Positions 10,777-23,560 of a stretch of DNA of 64,000 nucleotides are shown one piece after another. The translations under genes and the position numbers were made by a program. The notes beneath the pieces were generated by a model that saw only the letters and a program-made list of their open reading frames with translations, was not told the DNA's origin and did no database searches. Source of the stretch: Dipteris shenzhenensis (lineage: Eukaryota; Polypodiophyta; Polypodiopsida; Gleicheniales); assembly GCA_047967505.1 (NCBI GenBank), contig CM106540.1; one strand, given 5' to 3'. Numbering within the stretch: the stretch's first letter is position 1; every line of letters starts with the position of its first letter.

Positions 10777-13700
10777 GACCTTGCTCATCGGTCTTTGAGC
10801 ATCACACTCCCTCAACTAATAGCATTAAGCCCTAAGGTGAGACGTGAGCTGCACCAAGGTCTCTCAACAAGGAAGAGCAAGAAAAAGGGAAAGGTACGAG
10901 AGGTATCTTCTATCTCTGAAGAAATTGATCGGCACCCACACATAGTAGATGTCATCATAGATAATTGCCGTGTCAAAAATGTGTGTGTTGATGGGGGAGC
11001 TGCATGTAATATCATGGTGCCCCGAATCATGAAGAAATTGAATTTGAAATGTACAAGGCGTTCCTCCACTCGAATCAAGGTAGCAGATGGTCGACGACTC
11101 TCCACCATGGGAGTCATTGAGGATTTGCCCATCACTGTCAATGGGTTGACCACCACTGTCAATTTCTATGTAGTGGACATTGAAGATACAGGCCGAAGTT
11201 ACCCAGCCATACTCGGGAGACCATGGTTGAGAAAGAGTGATGCAATCAGCTATTGGAAGACAGGACACATGTCTTTTGGTGCTTCCAAGGAGAAGATCCC
11301 TGTGCAACCTGGTGCCATGGAACCGGAAGAAGAAGAGGAGCATGACCGTGATACTATCTCATCTTCGGTGTCTGAATCCATGGAAGAATCAGACGGGGGG
11401 GACGAATTCTCAGAGGAGGAAGTTTACATGATGGGGGTGCCTCCGACCCTGCCACCTGCAGAAAAGATAACAGCTAGTCCTCAACAGCTCGAATCAATGC
11501 TTTCTCCAGACCTCACTCCAGGTGAGAAAGATGAGTTTCTTGAAATGTTCAAAGATTTCCCTGACCTCTTCGCAACTAGTTACCACCACCTTCGCCATGT
11601 GACTGCCATAGAGCACAAGATAGAGCTGAAGCCTGATGCAAAGCCTGTGGCTCAGAAGTATCGGAGATTAGGGCCCCTGCAGACCGATGCTTTGCGCTCA
11701 GAGTTGCAGAAGCTTGTAGAGGCTGGGTTTATTGTTCCGGTTCACAATACTGAATGGGTTTCACCAGTGGTATTCATCCCAAAGAAAAACAACAAGTGGC
11801 GGGTCTGCATCGACTATAAGAAGCTCAATGCTGCCACCAAGAGGGATCATCATCCTCTACCCTTTCAAGACCTCATTCTTGAGAAGGTAAGTGGTCATGA
11901 GATGTATACTTTCTGTGATGGTTACTCTGGGTTTTATCAAATCAGAATTGCCGAGGAAGATGTGCTTAAAACCACATTTGCCACACCCTGGGGGACATTT
12001 GCATTCAAAGTAATGCCATTTGGCCTCACCAATGCTCCTACCACCTTTCAAAGATTTATGCAGATGGTGTTTGCTCCTTATTTGGGGGATTTCTTGGAGG
12101 TGTTTTTAGATGATTTTTGTATATTCTCATACGTAAGGAGCACATCATGAAGGTTAGATTGGCCTTCCAAAGGGTCAATGATGCAAATGGCAGTCTCAAC
12201 CCTGAGAAATGCACCATTGGAGCCACTCAAGGGAGGTTATTGGGACATGTTGTCTCATCCGAGGGCATCAAGCCTGACCCCGAGAAGGTAGAAGCCATCC
12301 TCAAACTCTCCCCACCTACAACCAAACGTCAGGTACGCTCATTTGTCAATCTAGCAGGATACTATCACCGCTTCATTGATCAGTATGCTGCTTTGACACG
12401 GCCCATGACTATGCTATTAAAAGATGGGGTTGATTTTTCTTGGGATGAGGATTGTGATCATGGTTTTGCACAAATCAAGAATGCTCTGGCTTCATAACCC
12501 ATTCTACGCAATCCAGACTGGTCAAAGACCTTCTATATCGATCCTGGGTTTGGTGAGCACACTCTGGCAGGTATTCTTCTCCAGCAAGGGGAAGATCGGT
12601 TCATGTATCCCGTTCGATTTGCTTCTCGACAATTGCTCGACACTGAGCGACGCTATTCAGAGGCCGACAAGCATGCCTTGTCTTTGGTATTTTGCATTGA
12701 GAAATTTAAGCATTATGTGGCTGGAAAGTCCTTCTTTATACTCACTAGCACTGGTCTTGCAAAGCAGGTTCTTCAATCATCACCAAATCCCATGGGCCGG
12801 TTGGCCAAATGGTTGGCAGTTCTACAAGAATATGATTTTTCTTTCAAAATTGTAAAAGGGGGTTGTTCCAACTTGAAGAATGCTTTGATTGATTTAGAGG
12901 AGTGCCTTGATGTAACCCTTGTAGCAGCCATAGAAGTTGGGGATTTGTGGTATGGTGGTATCTACAAGTTTTTGACCGCTTTCTCCTTTCCTTCAGAAAG
13001 TACTAGCTATGAGAGAAAGAAGATCCGCAGAGATAGTAGGCGCTATACCCTCCTTGATGGGGTGTTGTACCGTCAAGGCATGGATGGGGTACTCAGACGG
13101 GCCATTGATGCAAATGAAGTGCCTAAGGTATTGAAGCATTATCATGATGGATTTTGTGGAGGCCATTATGCCAGTGACTATACAGCTAAGAAGATTTTAC
13201 ATGCTGGATACTATTGGCCGACCTTGTTCAAGGATGTCACTTTATATTGAAAAACCTGTGAACCATGTCAGTTCTTCGGTAGGAAGGATTTGCGTCCCAA
13301 GCAACATCACCCAGTGATGTCCATCCATCCGTTTCAGAAGTGGGGAATAGATTTTGTCGGACCCTTGCCCATGACTGCCCGCAAAAAGAAGTATCTTTTG
13401 GTAGCCACTCAGTATGTCACTAAGTGGGCTAAAGCTATCGCCCTCTCTGCTGCAAATGGCAAGGCAGTTTCAAATTTCATCTTTGAACGTATCTGCACAA
13501 GGTTTGGGACACCCATGGAGGTAGTCTCTGACCATGGGAGTCCATTCTTAAATGAAGCAGTGGAATTACTCATGGATCGCATGGGCATTGATCATCACAC
13601 TTCTAGCATCTATTATCCAACATCCATGGGTCAAACAGAGCGGACCAATGGCCTCCTCTGTAAAACCATAGAAAAAATGGCCGCAGGAAACAGGAGCCAA

Positions 13701-14264
13701 TGGGATCAGAAGGTCACTGAAGCAGTGTGGGCTTACAACATCACTCATAAAACATCTACAGGTCACACCCCTTTTGAGTTGGTGTATGGTACTGAGGCAG
13801 TTTTACCACTAGAGATAGAGATTCCGGTCTTGAGATTGGCACAGGAACAGAGGATGTCAGAAGATAAACATGTAGAGGCCAGATTGGTACAACTTGAGAA
13901 GTTAGATGAGACCCGACGCCTTGCACTACACCAAACAGAGATCCAAAAGAATCGACAAAAGGCCCGATTGGATGCTAAGATTCGCAAGGGATGGGAAAGA
14001 CACTTTGCTGAGGGGGATGTTGTGCTATGCTTTGATAACAGATTGGACCACCAAATGGATAAGAAGTTTCTGCCACCGTGGGCTGGTCCATACAAAGTCA
14101 TCAAAGAACGTAGCAATGGGTCTGTACAAGTTCAGGAGCTGCATGAATCATATGGCAAGAAGGTGATCAACAAACATTACCTCAAGCCTTTCTTTGTGCA
14201 TCATGGTCCCAGGCATGGAAATGCTATGCATTCCCTGCCTGGGGGGGGGAACTATTATGGATAA
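10777..14264 (+). pseudogene. Ty3-gypsy pol (protease, RT, RNase H, integrase)
   Basis: Domains appear in the gypsy order. The aspartic protease has VCVDGGAACNIM (the usual DSGA is DGGA) and ILGRPWL. The reverse transcriptase has WRVCIDYKKLN, MPFGLTNAP and VFLDDFCIFS. RNase H follows (FYIDPGFGEHTLAG), then the integrase zinc finger with HYASDYTAKK and KTCEPC, the DDE core (WGIDFVGPLP, VSDHGSPF, GQTERTNG) and a GPY/F-type end (WAGPYKV). Breaks are a frameshift just after the FLDD motif near 12130, a TAA at 12495-12497 between RT and RNase H, and a TGA at 13248-13250 in the integrase zinc finger. The RNase H lacks the usual third acidic residue (TSTG where TDH is normal). There is no chromodomain. 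The element cannot be autonomous as it stands. Confidence 0.93.
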
Positions 14265-15040
14265 AATTGTCTCAGGAAAAAGGCATTAATATGTATGTGT
14301 GTTTGTATATGTGGCAATAGTATAATAGAATATGGTGTGCATAGGGCCCAAGGTTGAGGTGGCAGGGCATGACCATGTGCCACCCTTCCATGTAACAGGA
14401 CCCATAAGGTGTGTTGTACATAATCCATACTATTAATAATATAAAATGCAAGGTGGCATGGCTCCTCCATGTGCCACCCCTCCACCTAGGGTGCATTTAG
14501 TGAGATATGGCTCAAAGTCCATGGGAGAAGCAATATAAAATAGGTGGAGATAGCTATTATATTGAGTTATTCCCTCCATATGAGATAGGCCCATGTGGGG
14601 GAGGTATAGAAGGACCAAGAGAGCTAGTTAAATAATGGGGAAAGTAGGATGAGGTGGCAAGATTCCTTGTGCCAACCCTCCACTTGTCCTCCCAGAGGTT
14701 TGAACATATTATAAAATTGGAAAGAGACAAAGGGAGTATCATAGACTTGAGATATGGGGGTTGATTTATGTGAAAAATTGAGGCAAATGGTTGTCGCACA
14801 CAATTGAGAGTGCGTACCCACCTAGCCCACATGGGAGACTTTTCCACACACACCATGCATGTGGGAGGATACATTAATGTGGAGAGACCCCCTCTTTTGG
14901 CTATAAAAGGAAGGGGCTATTCCTTGATGAGACACGCTCATTCTTGTAAAGCCACCTAGCTAGTATTTTGATATTTCCCTCTCATCCCTTCTTTCCAATA
15001 AAGTATGGATCACTTCCCTTGATGTCTACATCTCAACATT
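14240..15040 (+). repeat. Polypurine tract and 3' LTR of the gypsy element
   Basis: Directly at the end of the integrase frame is a G-rich tract (14240-14251), as expected for a polypurine tract. The following ~780 bp look like an LTR: a TATA box (CTATAAAAGG, 14901-14910) and a polyadenylation signal (AATAAA, 14998-15003) lie near its far end. No second copy was found upstream of the element, in keeping with 5' truncation, so the exact LTR borders cannot be fixed. Confidence 0.6.
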
Positions 15041-15211
15041 CCTCTTCCTATCATGTACATGCTTCTCTTCCCCCTCTCTCTTTCCCCTTGTGTCATAGTC
15101 CCCCTTTTCCTTCCCTCCATTTCTAATTCCTTTTTCACCCCTATGACATTCCTTCGCCCTCATGATCTCCTCTTCTCTATGGCCTTTGAGCGTCGCCATA
15201 CTTAGCCTCTA

Positions 15212-16650
15212 GCCTCTGGTCTCGATTACGTTTCCAGCTAAAAGTGTTCGGCGTCGACGCGAGGCACCAGAGTTGCACACCATCCCTGCACCGGCATTAC
15301 GAGCTATTGGAGGACAGATTAGGGGGGATGTTCATTCAGTGGCATCATCCTTGCAACACATGGCCTCTGCCCTATCGATATCACTTTTGATTCCACCTCC
15401 CCTACCTCGATCATCGATGGAGCCTCCCACATCTACACCACCTCCCACATCTACACCGCCTCAGCACGAGTTAGAGGCTCGAGACGCACGGATTGCAGAG
15501 TTGGAGGCATTGTTGGCTGAGTTTAGGGACGAGGTTAGTTATTTTGATTATGTTAGTTTATTTTTTTGTAGCATGTTTTGAACTGAAGTTTTTTGGTTAA
15601 TTCTCACCATGTACATGACATGTTTGCATTACAGGCACATCTATTGTGTCAGGAGATGGAGTCTCGTGTATGACTGTTGCAGACAGATTTGGAGGAGTAG
15701 AGGATTCAGACACGCATAGCATACCATCGTGCGGAGCACTATATTTTGTAGTTGAGGCATATTAGTCATGATCCATCTCGCCATAGGATCGACCCCAGCG
15801 TGGCCCTATACCCCGCTCCTCCCCTGTAGATGTGCTGACTAGGATACCCATAGATGCAGCAGTCATAGCTAGGCTTCCTACTACCACTTGCATCCTTTGC
15901 CACGAGGAGTTTGACACCGTAGGGTGGTTTGGACTAGGGTGCGGCCACATCGCACATCTCCATTGCATGACCCGCCACATGGTGGCACGATCAGTGTGCC
16001 CTATATGCTTTGCTGACATTGATGTGGCCACATATAGAGGACTAGGCATGGATGATCTATATCCTGGTCATCGTCAGGCCATTGATCCATTCGCCCGCGT
16101 AGTCTTGACAGAGCACTATAGGGAGGAGGCACAGAGAGCGTTGCTGATGCAGGAGGGTGCTGATACATCGGTGGTTGCAGCGTGCATTCCATGACGCTTT
16201 TCATATGGTGATTTCATGCCAGGTGACGAGGCACGAGTAGAGGAGGCACGCCGTATTGAGTGAGAGGCAGAGCTACAGACATCATTGCAGCAGTGGGTGG
16301 AGCAGCAGCTTGGGCAGGGTCGAGACCAGCATCTTCTACATGTAGAGACGATTACTTGCGCTAGATTTGAGGCACGAGTATTCGCAGATGCATGGCTATG
16401 GGAGCTGAGACGCGCATACATAGAGGAGGCGAGGGAGGCAGAGATAGCAGCGGTGGTGCGTGCAGCATGCCCTCCTCTTCATCAAGCTGAGGCTGGCCCA
16501 TCTCATGCAGGTGATAAGGCTGGCCCATCTGATCCGGCTTTGCCTGAGGGTTCACAGTGGACGGTTGGGCAACGGGTCATATAGGAGCCACGTCAGCGTT
16601 CCACTAGAGGATCATATGTGGAGTTATCAGATTCTGATTCAGGATGATTG
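15212..16650 (+). pseudogene. Broken RING-H2 finger gene with coiled-coil N terminus
   Basis: An open stretch from about 15212 to 15535 encodes a Pro/Thr-rich segment and then a coiled coil (RDARIAELEALLAEF). It ends at a GT donor (15534) with an acceptor AG at 15633-15634. After a one-base shift near 15815, one frame runs from 15832 to about 16648. It holds a RING-H2 motif: CILC, then GCGHIAHLHC, then CPIC, about residues 20-60 of that frame; the CX2C, CXH, X3H, X2C and CX2C ligands are all present. Then come helical Glu/Ala-rich segments and an end ELSDSDSG before TGA. In-frame stops (TGA 16192-16194, TGA near 16261, TAG near 16582) and three upstream could each arise from one C-to-T change. 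RING-H2 proteins are usually ubiquitin ligases; a role here is inference. It may be a transposon-borne gene rather than a host gene. Confidence 0.65.
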
Positions 16651-16825
16651 TTCAGGCTTCACACATTTCTTGTTTAGGGATGCACTTCTGCACGATGATG
16701 ATGATGATGTACAGATTCATTTTGGTACTTTCATGATATTGTTCTTACTTTTATGATGTATGAGCATTTTCGTACTTTCATGATGTTCTTCACACTTTGT
16801 CTATCTCAGTTTATAGTTTGTTCAA

Positions 16826-17190
16826 ATCTAACATAAACATTTAAAATTAGGAGTATGATTTTGAATTTCGAATATCTCAATTCACACATCTAATACATAA
16901 GGTATTTAAAAAAGAATGCCATGTGAAGTAATTGTAAACATTAAGCATTGAAAAAGTGTTCAAGTTTCAACTTTATCATTTTGAATATCATATTGAATTT
17001 CGTATATATCAATGCTTGCAATTATTACACTAAACCTAAGAGCCGTGCGAAGTTTCATCCCCATGTGCATATTTAAAATTAAGAGTATGATTTTGAATTT
17101 CAAATATCTCAATTCACACATCTAATACATAATGTATTTTAAAAATAATGCCGTGTGTCGTAATTGTAAACATTAAGCATTGAAAAGGTG
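16826..17190. repeat. Two-copy AT-rich direct repeat
   Basis: About 130 bp beginning with the phrase TTTAAAATTAGGAGTATGATT at 16840 is repeated, with about 10 percent changes, from about 17069. The second copy leads directly into the satellite array. The part between has a related sentence (CATATTGAATTTCGTATAT). No gene is seen. Confidence 0.8.
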
Positions 17191-18710
17191 CTTGCAAAAA
17201 TGTATGCATTATACCCTCCACGTGGCGCAAACCAAATCAGTTGGAGACCAAATCTTGCATGGATGTACGTCTAAGGAGCCTAAGAGCCATGTGAAGTTTC
17301 ATCCCCAACAGGGTTTAGGATCTAGGGTTCAGGGTTTAGGGTTTAGGGTTTAGTCGTGCTAGTAGGGATTGTAAAAATGTATGCATTATACCTTCGACGT
17401 GGCGCATACCAAATCAGTTGGAGACCAAATCTTGCGTGGATGTATGTCTAGGGTAGCCTAAGAGCCGTGTGAAGTTTCATCCCCAACAGGGTTTAGGATT
17501 TAGGGTTCAGGGTTTAGGGTTTAGGGTTTAATCGTGCTAGTAGGGATTGTAAAAATGTATGCATTATACCTTCTACGTGGTGCAAACCAAATCAGTTGGA
17601 GACCAAATCTTGCATGGATGTACGTCTAAGGTAGCCTAAGAGTTGTGTGAAGTCTCATCCCCAACAGGGTTTAGGATTTAGGGTTTAGGGTTTAGTCGTG
17701 CTAGTAGGGATTGTAAAAATGTACGCATTATACCTTCTACGTGGTGCAAACCAAATCAGTTGGAGACCAAATCTTGCATGGATGTACGTCTAGGGTAGCC
17801 TAAGAGCCGTGTGAAGTTTCATCCCCAACAGGGTTTAGGATTTAGGGTTTAGGGTTTAGGGTTTAGGGTTTAGTCGTGATAGTAGGGATTGTAAAAATGT
17901 ACGCATTATGCCTTCTACGTGGCGCAAACCAAATCAGTTGGAGACCAAATCTTGCGTGGATGTACATCTAGGATAGCCTAAGAGCTGTGTGAAGTTTCAT
18001 CCCCAACAGGGTTTAGGATTTAGGGTTCAAGGTTTAGGGGTTAGGGTTTAGTCGTGCTAGTAGGGATTGTAAAAATGTACGCATTATACCTTCTACGTGG
18101 CGCAAACCAAATCAGTTGGAGACCAAATCTTGCATGGATGTACGTCTAGGGTAGCTAAGAGCCGTGTGAAGTTTCATCCCCAACAGGGTTCAGGATTTAG
18201 GGTTCAGGATTCAGGGTTTAGGGTTTAGTCGTGATAGTAGGGATTGTAAAAATGTACGCATCATACCTTCTACATGGCGCAAACCAAATCAAATGGAGAC
18301 CAAATCTCGCACGGATGTATGTCTAGGGTAGCCTAAGAGCCGTGTGAAGTTTCATCCCCAACAAGGTTTAGGATTCAGGGTTTAGGGTTTAGTCGTGCTA
18401 GTAGGGATTGTAAAAATGTACGCATTATACCTTCTACGTATTGCAAACCAAATCAGTTGGAGACCAAATCTTGCATGGATGTACATCTAGGGTAGCCTAA
18501 GAGCCGTGTGAAGTTTCATCCCCAACAGGGTTTAGGATTTAGGGTTCAAGGTTTAGGGTTTAGGGTTTAGTCATGCTAGTAGGGATTGTAAAAATGTATG
18601 CATTATACCTTCCACGTGGTGCATACCAAATCAATTGGAGACCAAATCTTGCGTGGATGTACGTCTAGGGTAGCCTAAGAGTCATGTGAAGTTTCATCCC
18701 CAACAGATAA
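17190..18710. repeat. ~175-bp satellite with interstitial telomere motif
   Basis: About nine tandem units share the core GGGATTGTAAAAATGTAYGCA, seen near 17194, 17364, 17541, 17712, 17885, 18063, 18239, 18405 and 18583. Each unit also has the phrases CCAAATCAGTTGGAGACC and AAGTTTCATCCCCAACAGG. The tail of most units is 3-5 copies of TTTAGGG and degenerate forms (TTCAGGG, TTTAGGA). This is the plant telomere heptamer inside a satellite unit, not a chromosome end, because unrelated sequence lies on both sides. Confidence 0.93.
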
Positions 18711-20050
18711 GTCCACATGCATATTTCATTAGTACGTGCACCATTTTTCATACGTAGTCGTGCTAGTAGGGATTGTAAAAATGTATGCATTTGTCCTTCG
18801 ATGTGGCACATACCAAATCAGTTGTGCACCAAATCTTGCGTGGATGTACGTCTATGGTAGCCTAAGAGCCATGCAAAGTTTAATCTCCAACAGATAAGTC
18901 CACATGCATATTTCGTTAGTACGTGCGCCATTTTTCACACGTAGTCGTGCTAGTAGGGATTGTAAAAATGTACGCATTATACCTTCAACATGGCGCAAAC
19001 CAAATCAGTTGGAGACTAAATCTTGCGTGGATGTACGTCTAGGAGCCTAAGAGCTGTGTGAAGTTTCATCCCCAATAGATAAGTCCACGTGCGTATTTCA
19101 TTAGTATGTGCGCCATTTTTCATACGTAGTCGTGCTAGTAGGGATTGTAAACATGTACGCATTTGTCCTTTCATGTGGCGCATACCAAATCAGTTGTGCA
19201 CCAAATCTTGCATGGATGTACTTCCACGGTAGCCTAAGAGCCGTGCAAAGTTTAATCTCCAACAGATAAGTCCACATGCATATTTCGTTAGTACGTGCGC
19301 CATTTTTCACACGTAGTCGTGCTAGTAGGGATTGTAAAAATGTACGCATTACACCTTCCATGTGGCACATACCAAATCAGTTGGAGACCAAATCTTGCGT
19401 GGATGTACGTCTAGGGTAGCCTAAGAGCTGTGTGAAGTTTCATCCCCAATAGATAAGTCCACATGCATATTTCATTAGTACGTGCGCCATTTTTCATACG
19501 TAGTCGTGCTAGTAGGGATTGTAAAAATATATGCATTTGTCCTTCCACATGGCGCAGACCAAATCAGTTGTGCACCAAATCTTGCGTGGATGTATGTCTA
19601 TATAGCCTAAGAGCCGTGCAAAGTTTAATCTCCAACAGATAAGTCCACATGCATATTTTGTTAGTACGTGCGCCATTTTTCACATGTAGTCGTGCTAGTA
19701 GGGATTGTAAAAATATACGCATTATACCCTTCCACATGACGCATACCAAATCAGTTGGAGACGAAATCTTGCGTGGATGTATGTCTAGGGTGTCCTAAGA
19801 GCCGTGCGAAGTTTTATTCCCAACAGATAAGTCCACACCTGTATTTCGTTAGTACGTGCACCATAGATTTGCCGCAGTCGTGCAAGTAGGGATTGTAAAA
19901 ATGTATGCATTGTACCTTCCACGTGGCGCATACCAAATCAGTTCAGACCAAATCTCGCATGGATGTATGTCTAGGGTGGCCTAAGAGTCGTGCAAAGTTT
20001 CATCCCCAACAAGTAAGTCCACACGCATATTTCGTTAGTACGTGCGCGAA
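18711..20050. repeat. ~187-bp variant of the same satellite, without telomere motif
   Basis: About seven further units continue the array (cores near 18768, 18955, 19138, 19327, 19513, 19702 and 19889). Here the TTTAGGG tail is replaced by a different ~50-bp tail with the phrase CATATTTCGTTAGTACGTGC. Two unit subtypes alternate: GTTGGAGACC with GTTTCATCCCC, and GTTGTGCACC with GTTTAATCTCC. This indicates a higher-order dimer of about 375 bp. Confidence 0.88.
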
Positions 20051-20394
20051 TTTTCTTAGTCACATTTTAAAAATGTCCTAAAGCACAAAACAAATTACAA
20101 CATTACTACTAATAAACAATTTTTTGTCTTACAAACACAACAAATCCCATTGAGAAGACATCGAACATCATGTATAAAATAGAATCTAATACAATGATGT
20201 GTATGAACGTGTATACAGCCATCATAGTGAAATACAAAATATGAGTCCATGAAAATTACAATGGTACGGTCACACAGTGAGCCTATACATATCGAATACA
20301 AAAAAGTGTAATCAACTAGTGATACCCAATAAAAATCAATCTAATCAACTTATGATCCCAAAAATTATGATATGTAATGTGCTACTCCTTAGGA
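20051..20394. other. AT-rich spacer downstream of the transposase relic
   Basis: Nothing is recognised. By position this could be the 3' untranslated part of the - strand transposase gene. Confidence 0.4.
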
Positions 20395-23317
20395 TCAGCT
20401 CTCATGCCAATAGTTGCAAGTATGCTCTCGTGATCTGCCACTGCAAGGTGCCATCGTGGAGTGGACGTCGCCTTGCGAGTGCGAACACGACTCAAAGTAA
20501 TCTTGATCCCAACAACAAGATGAGAATACATGTATGCCTCCTGATCTGCCATGTACTCCTGGAACTCAATATAGCGACCACGCCTCTGTATCTACTGAAA
20601 ATAGTGGCCACCTATGATCATGCTATGAGCATTGAAGTGCATCCCATGCCCATCCACTGTATCCTCATTCAGCACACACTTCAGCATAGAGCATCGCAAC
20701 AAGTAATAATCCACACCCTCCTCATTGCCCTCCGAAGCAATAACCGCGAAGATATCACCAATACGCAAAATATATGTAAGCTGGTCATAATCTCTAGAGG
20801 AACTGAATCCTGCATCCTGATCATCATGTACCTCCTCCCAAGGCTAGGAGGGAGAAAGCACTCGCCGTACCCATGGATCGGCCCATGGTATCATGGAGCA
20901 CCCTCCCCAATCATCATCAATGAATGCAGAGCAAAAACATGCAAACCGTCGAGAAAAGATCGCGGGGTGAGACTCACCTATGCTCCTGATGGAATGGAAA
21001 TCAAGAGTGCTAGGCACAGAACGACAATCAAAAGGCCTAGACCGATCAAGACTCCCAATGTCCATGCACCAAAAATACCAGCTCACCACCCTATTGTCAC
21101 GCGACTGAAACGAGGAGATAGCACTAGTGGATAAGTGGTGGCTGCACCACCGCACCACATCATGTGCATCCTTGAAGCGATCAACACTGTGACGCAACTA
21201 GTATCGATGCAAAGCACGCTTCACGCAAGCACCTGCACCATCGTGCTCTCCCTTACTGTGCCTTGTCTTGAAGTAGCTCCATATGATCGGAATGCCTGTA
21301 TCACGGTGCCATCTGCAGAACCAATAAAACTGTCTAGTGGATTTGAACTGACCACCGCAGCCGTCTGACTAGATCCAGTGCTGCTGCCATGTGACACCAT
21401 GATCCCTCAAGAAACTATCATGCAAAGTGAAGCAATGCTGCACAAAATGGGCATCATGCGATCGATCATCACTAATGTAGAAGTGATACTCTTGCACAAT
21501 GACGCGTGAGTCCATGGTGCTATCAATGCCATCCACATGAGCCTGTGCATGACGATAGCTAATGTGCACAAATATAGCAACCTGCAATATGGCATTGAAA
21601 AAAAATATGACTATTGAAATAATTCAATATAATGAGGTGGGGAAAAGATCAATACTCAATCACACGTCACCTGTTCGGAGAAATAATACTCCGATTGGAT
21701 CTCATGCTGTGGTGCAAAGGTGTAATTCTCTACAAAGTCCACCACTGAGACAACCACCCCTGTAGGAAATGTCCTCAAACATGCACAGAACTGACGATCC
21801 TCCCATTTCGTAGTGTGCGAGTGGCGTATGTAGCGGTATAGCTTCCCTCGAAAATTGTCAATGAATACAACACGTGGTGTCTCCTTCCCCACAAGCTGCA
21901 ACCTCCTCGACTGTGCACCACCATCTAATGTCAAGGTATAGTACTCATACTGCTGCCAACGAACCATCTGCACATCACAAGTATCTAGTGCAACTCGTGG
22001 CACTCTAGCAAAGTCACCATACAAAGTACACGTGCCTTCTACACAATCAAGGGAGTGGAATAAAGCATCACCATCTCGTGTACACAATATGGAATGAATG
22101 AAGTCGCGAGGGCTAGTAGGAACCACTCCCCTATGACCATCAAGGGAACGGAATACGTCATACATCAATCCAAAATCCACATGGTAGCGACAACAGCATG
22201 TGTCATGCTCCTAAGAGCATCGCACAAACCATGGCCTGCATCGCTCAAATGACATCTACCCAATCTTGAACTCCGGGTGTGCCTCTACAAACTGAGTGTA
22301 CAACTCAGTCTGGGTACACTCCAAAAAACATGCACCATGCTCAATGTACACACCACATGACACCCTCTTCTGCAATGCCTTCTTGAACACCGGGGATGCT
22401 CTGCAATGCTCCTCCCAAAACTGTTGTATGAAGGACCTAGTGGAATCATCCAACAATCGATCGCTGCGAGGTGCACGACCACTCGAAGCCCAAAGAGCAT
22501 CGGTCTCACTATCCTCTAGACTCTGCCTCCTAATGATGCCTGCTTGCAATGTGCGCGGTGCAATCTGAAGAAGATGTGAAGCGGTACGCACATGGCCTAT
22601 CATATGAGGTCTACTAATGGCAGCCATAATAGCACGACGTGCTGCCAAGGCATCACTGGAGTTCGTATGCTTAATAGAAGCATAGGAACGTCGAACATTG
22701 CTAAGGACCTCGCTAGATACAACCTATCTCTACGTGCACCAAGACCAGCAAGCCTCCTACACTCTACCAAGTCAGAGTGATCAATCAGGGATGTGAGAAG
22801 AGAAGGCTGCGAAGCTGGCGTGAGGTCACAAAAAAAAGACTGCACAATCTTGCTAGTACGACGATGGATAGTGGACTTTGGCAAGTCACATCGTGAAGCA
22901 ACACTACTACTGCAAGGTGGGGCAAGGGGATCAATGGGAGATGGTAGGGTGGACGGGGGAAGGGAGGCACCAAGCGGAGCGGGGGGAGGGGGAGGGTGGA
23001 GGGTGGAGGGTGGAGGGGGAAGAGGTAGAGGTGGAGGCCAAAATGTAGGTGGCTAGGCAAAGGGCGGAGGCTAGAGGTAGGGGAGCGGATGAGGATGGGG
23101 GGACAATGGAGGTGGGGGTGGGGGTGGGCGTGGAGGTGGGGGTGGAGGTGGGATGTAGAGGTAGAGCTGGAGGTGGATTAGTGGTGGCAGCACGAGCTCG
23201 AGCTCTAGAGGCTCTCTTACGCTCACGAGCCTTCCGCTTGCGCTCCTTGTCAATGAGATTTGGGGGGGGGTTCCTACATCTTTCACGTCTACTAGCTCTA
23301 CAGCTTTGAGAACCCAT
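20395..23317 (-). pseudogene. Decayed DDE-like transposase gene with one intron
   Basis: The - strand carries the pieces of a large protein. An Arg/Lys-rich N terminus starts at ATG 23317 (RRERCR, KERKRKARERKR) and is followed by a Pro/Thr-rich stretch. After a poorly readable part, one frame runs from about 22700 to 21671 with FLECTQTELYTQF and SVVDFVENYTF. A GT-AG intron (21582-21670) follows, then YFISDD-like HFYISDD, HWI-stop-SDGCGGQFK, GEHDGAGACVKRAL and a C-terminal part with YYLLRC. These phrases match a family of long uncharacterised proteins of plants and animals that I take to be DDE transposases. DFVENY, SDGCGGQFK and HDGAGA would hold the acidic residues (inference). All six internal stops I read, and the final stop near 20395, are TAG. 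The gene is upstream of palindrome cluster 2 and faces the satellite. Confidence 0.7.
21582..21670 (-). other. Intron in the transposase relic
   Basis: On the - strand a donor (CAG|GTGACG at 21670) and acceptor (TTGCAG|GTTGC at 21582) bound 89 bp. Removing it joins two segments of the transposase-like protein without loss of frame. Confidence 0.65.
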
Positions 23318-23560
23318 TCTCAATGAAATTAGGATGGAAGGTGTGACAAAGTGATGAGGAGGCAAGAATGGCTAAGAATGGGTGAAATGAACCAAAACAT
23401 GGTGTCTTATAGAGAGCCTCAACTCATCCACTAGATTGCTCTTAGATTGCTCTTCATTATTATTGGTGGAGAGGTGCTAAGATTGAAACTAATTGGCTAA
23501 GTTTTGGTGCTAAGGTTGAAACTAATTGGCTAAGTTTTGTCTCAGTTTTGTACCTTCAAA
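23318..23560. other. Upstream flank of the transposase relic
   Basis: This stretch contains a tandem pair GCTAAG(A/G)TTGAAACTAATTGGCTAAGTTTTG around 23475-23540. No other feature is recognised. It may hold the promoter of the - strand transposase gene. Confidence 0.35.

Noticed and set aside
17190-18710. A chromosome end (telomere)
   Set aside because: TTTAGGG occurs only as short degenerate runs inside satellite units with ordinary sequence on both sides.
20395-22700. TAG as a sense codon (recoding) in the transposase
   Set aside because: Other genes in the window are broken by TAA and TGA too, and transitions explain the TAG codons without recoding.
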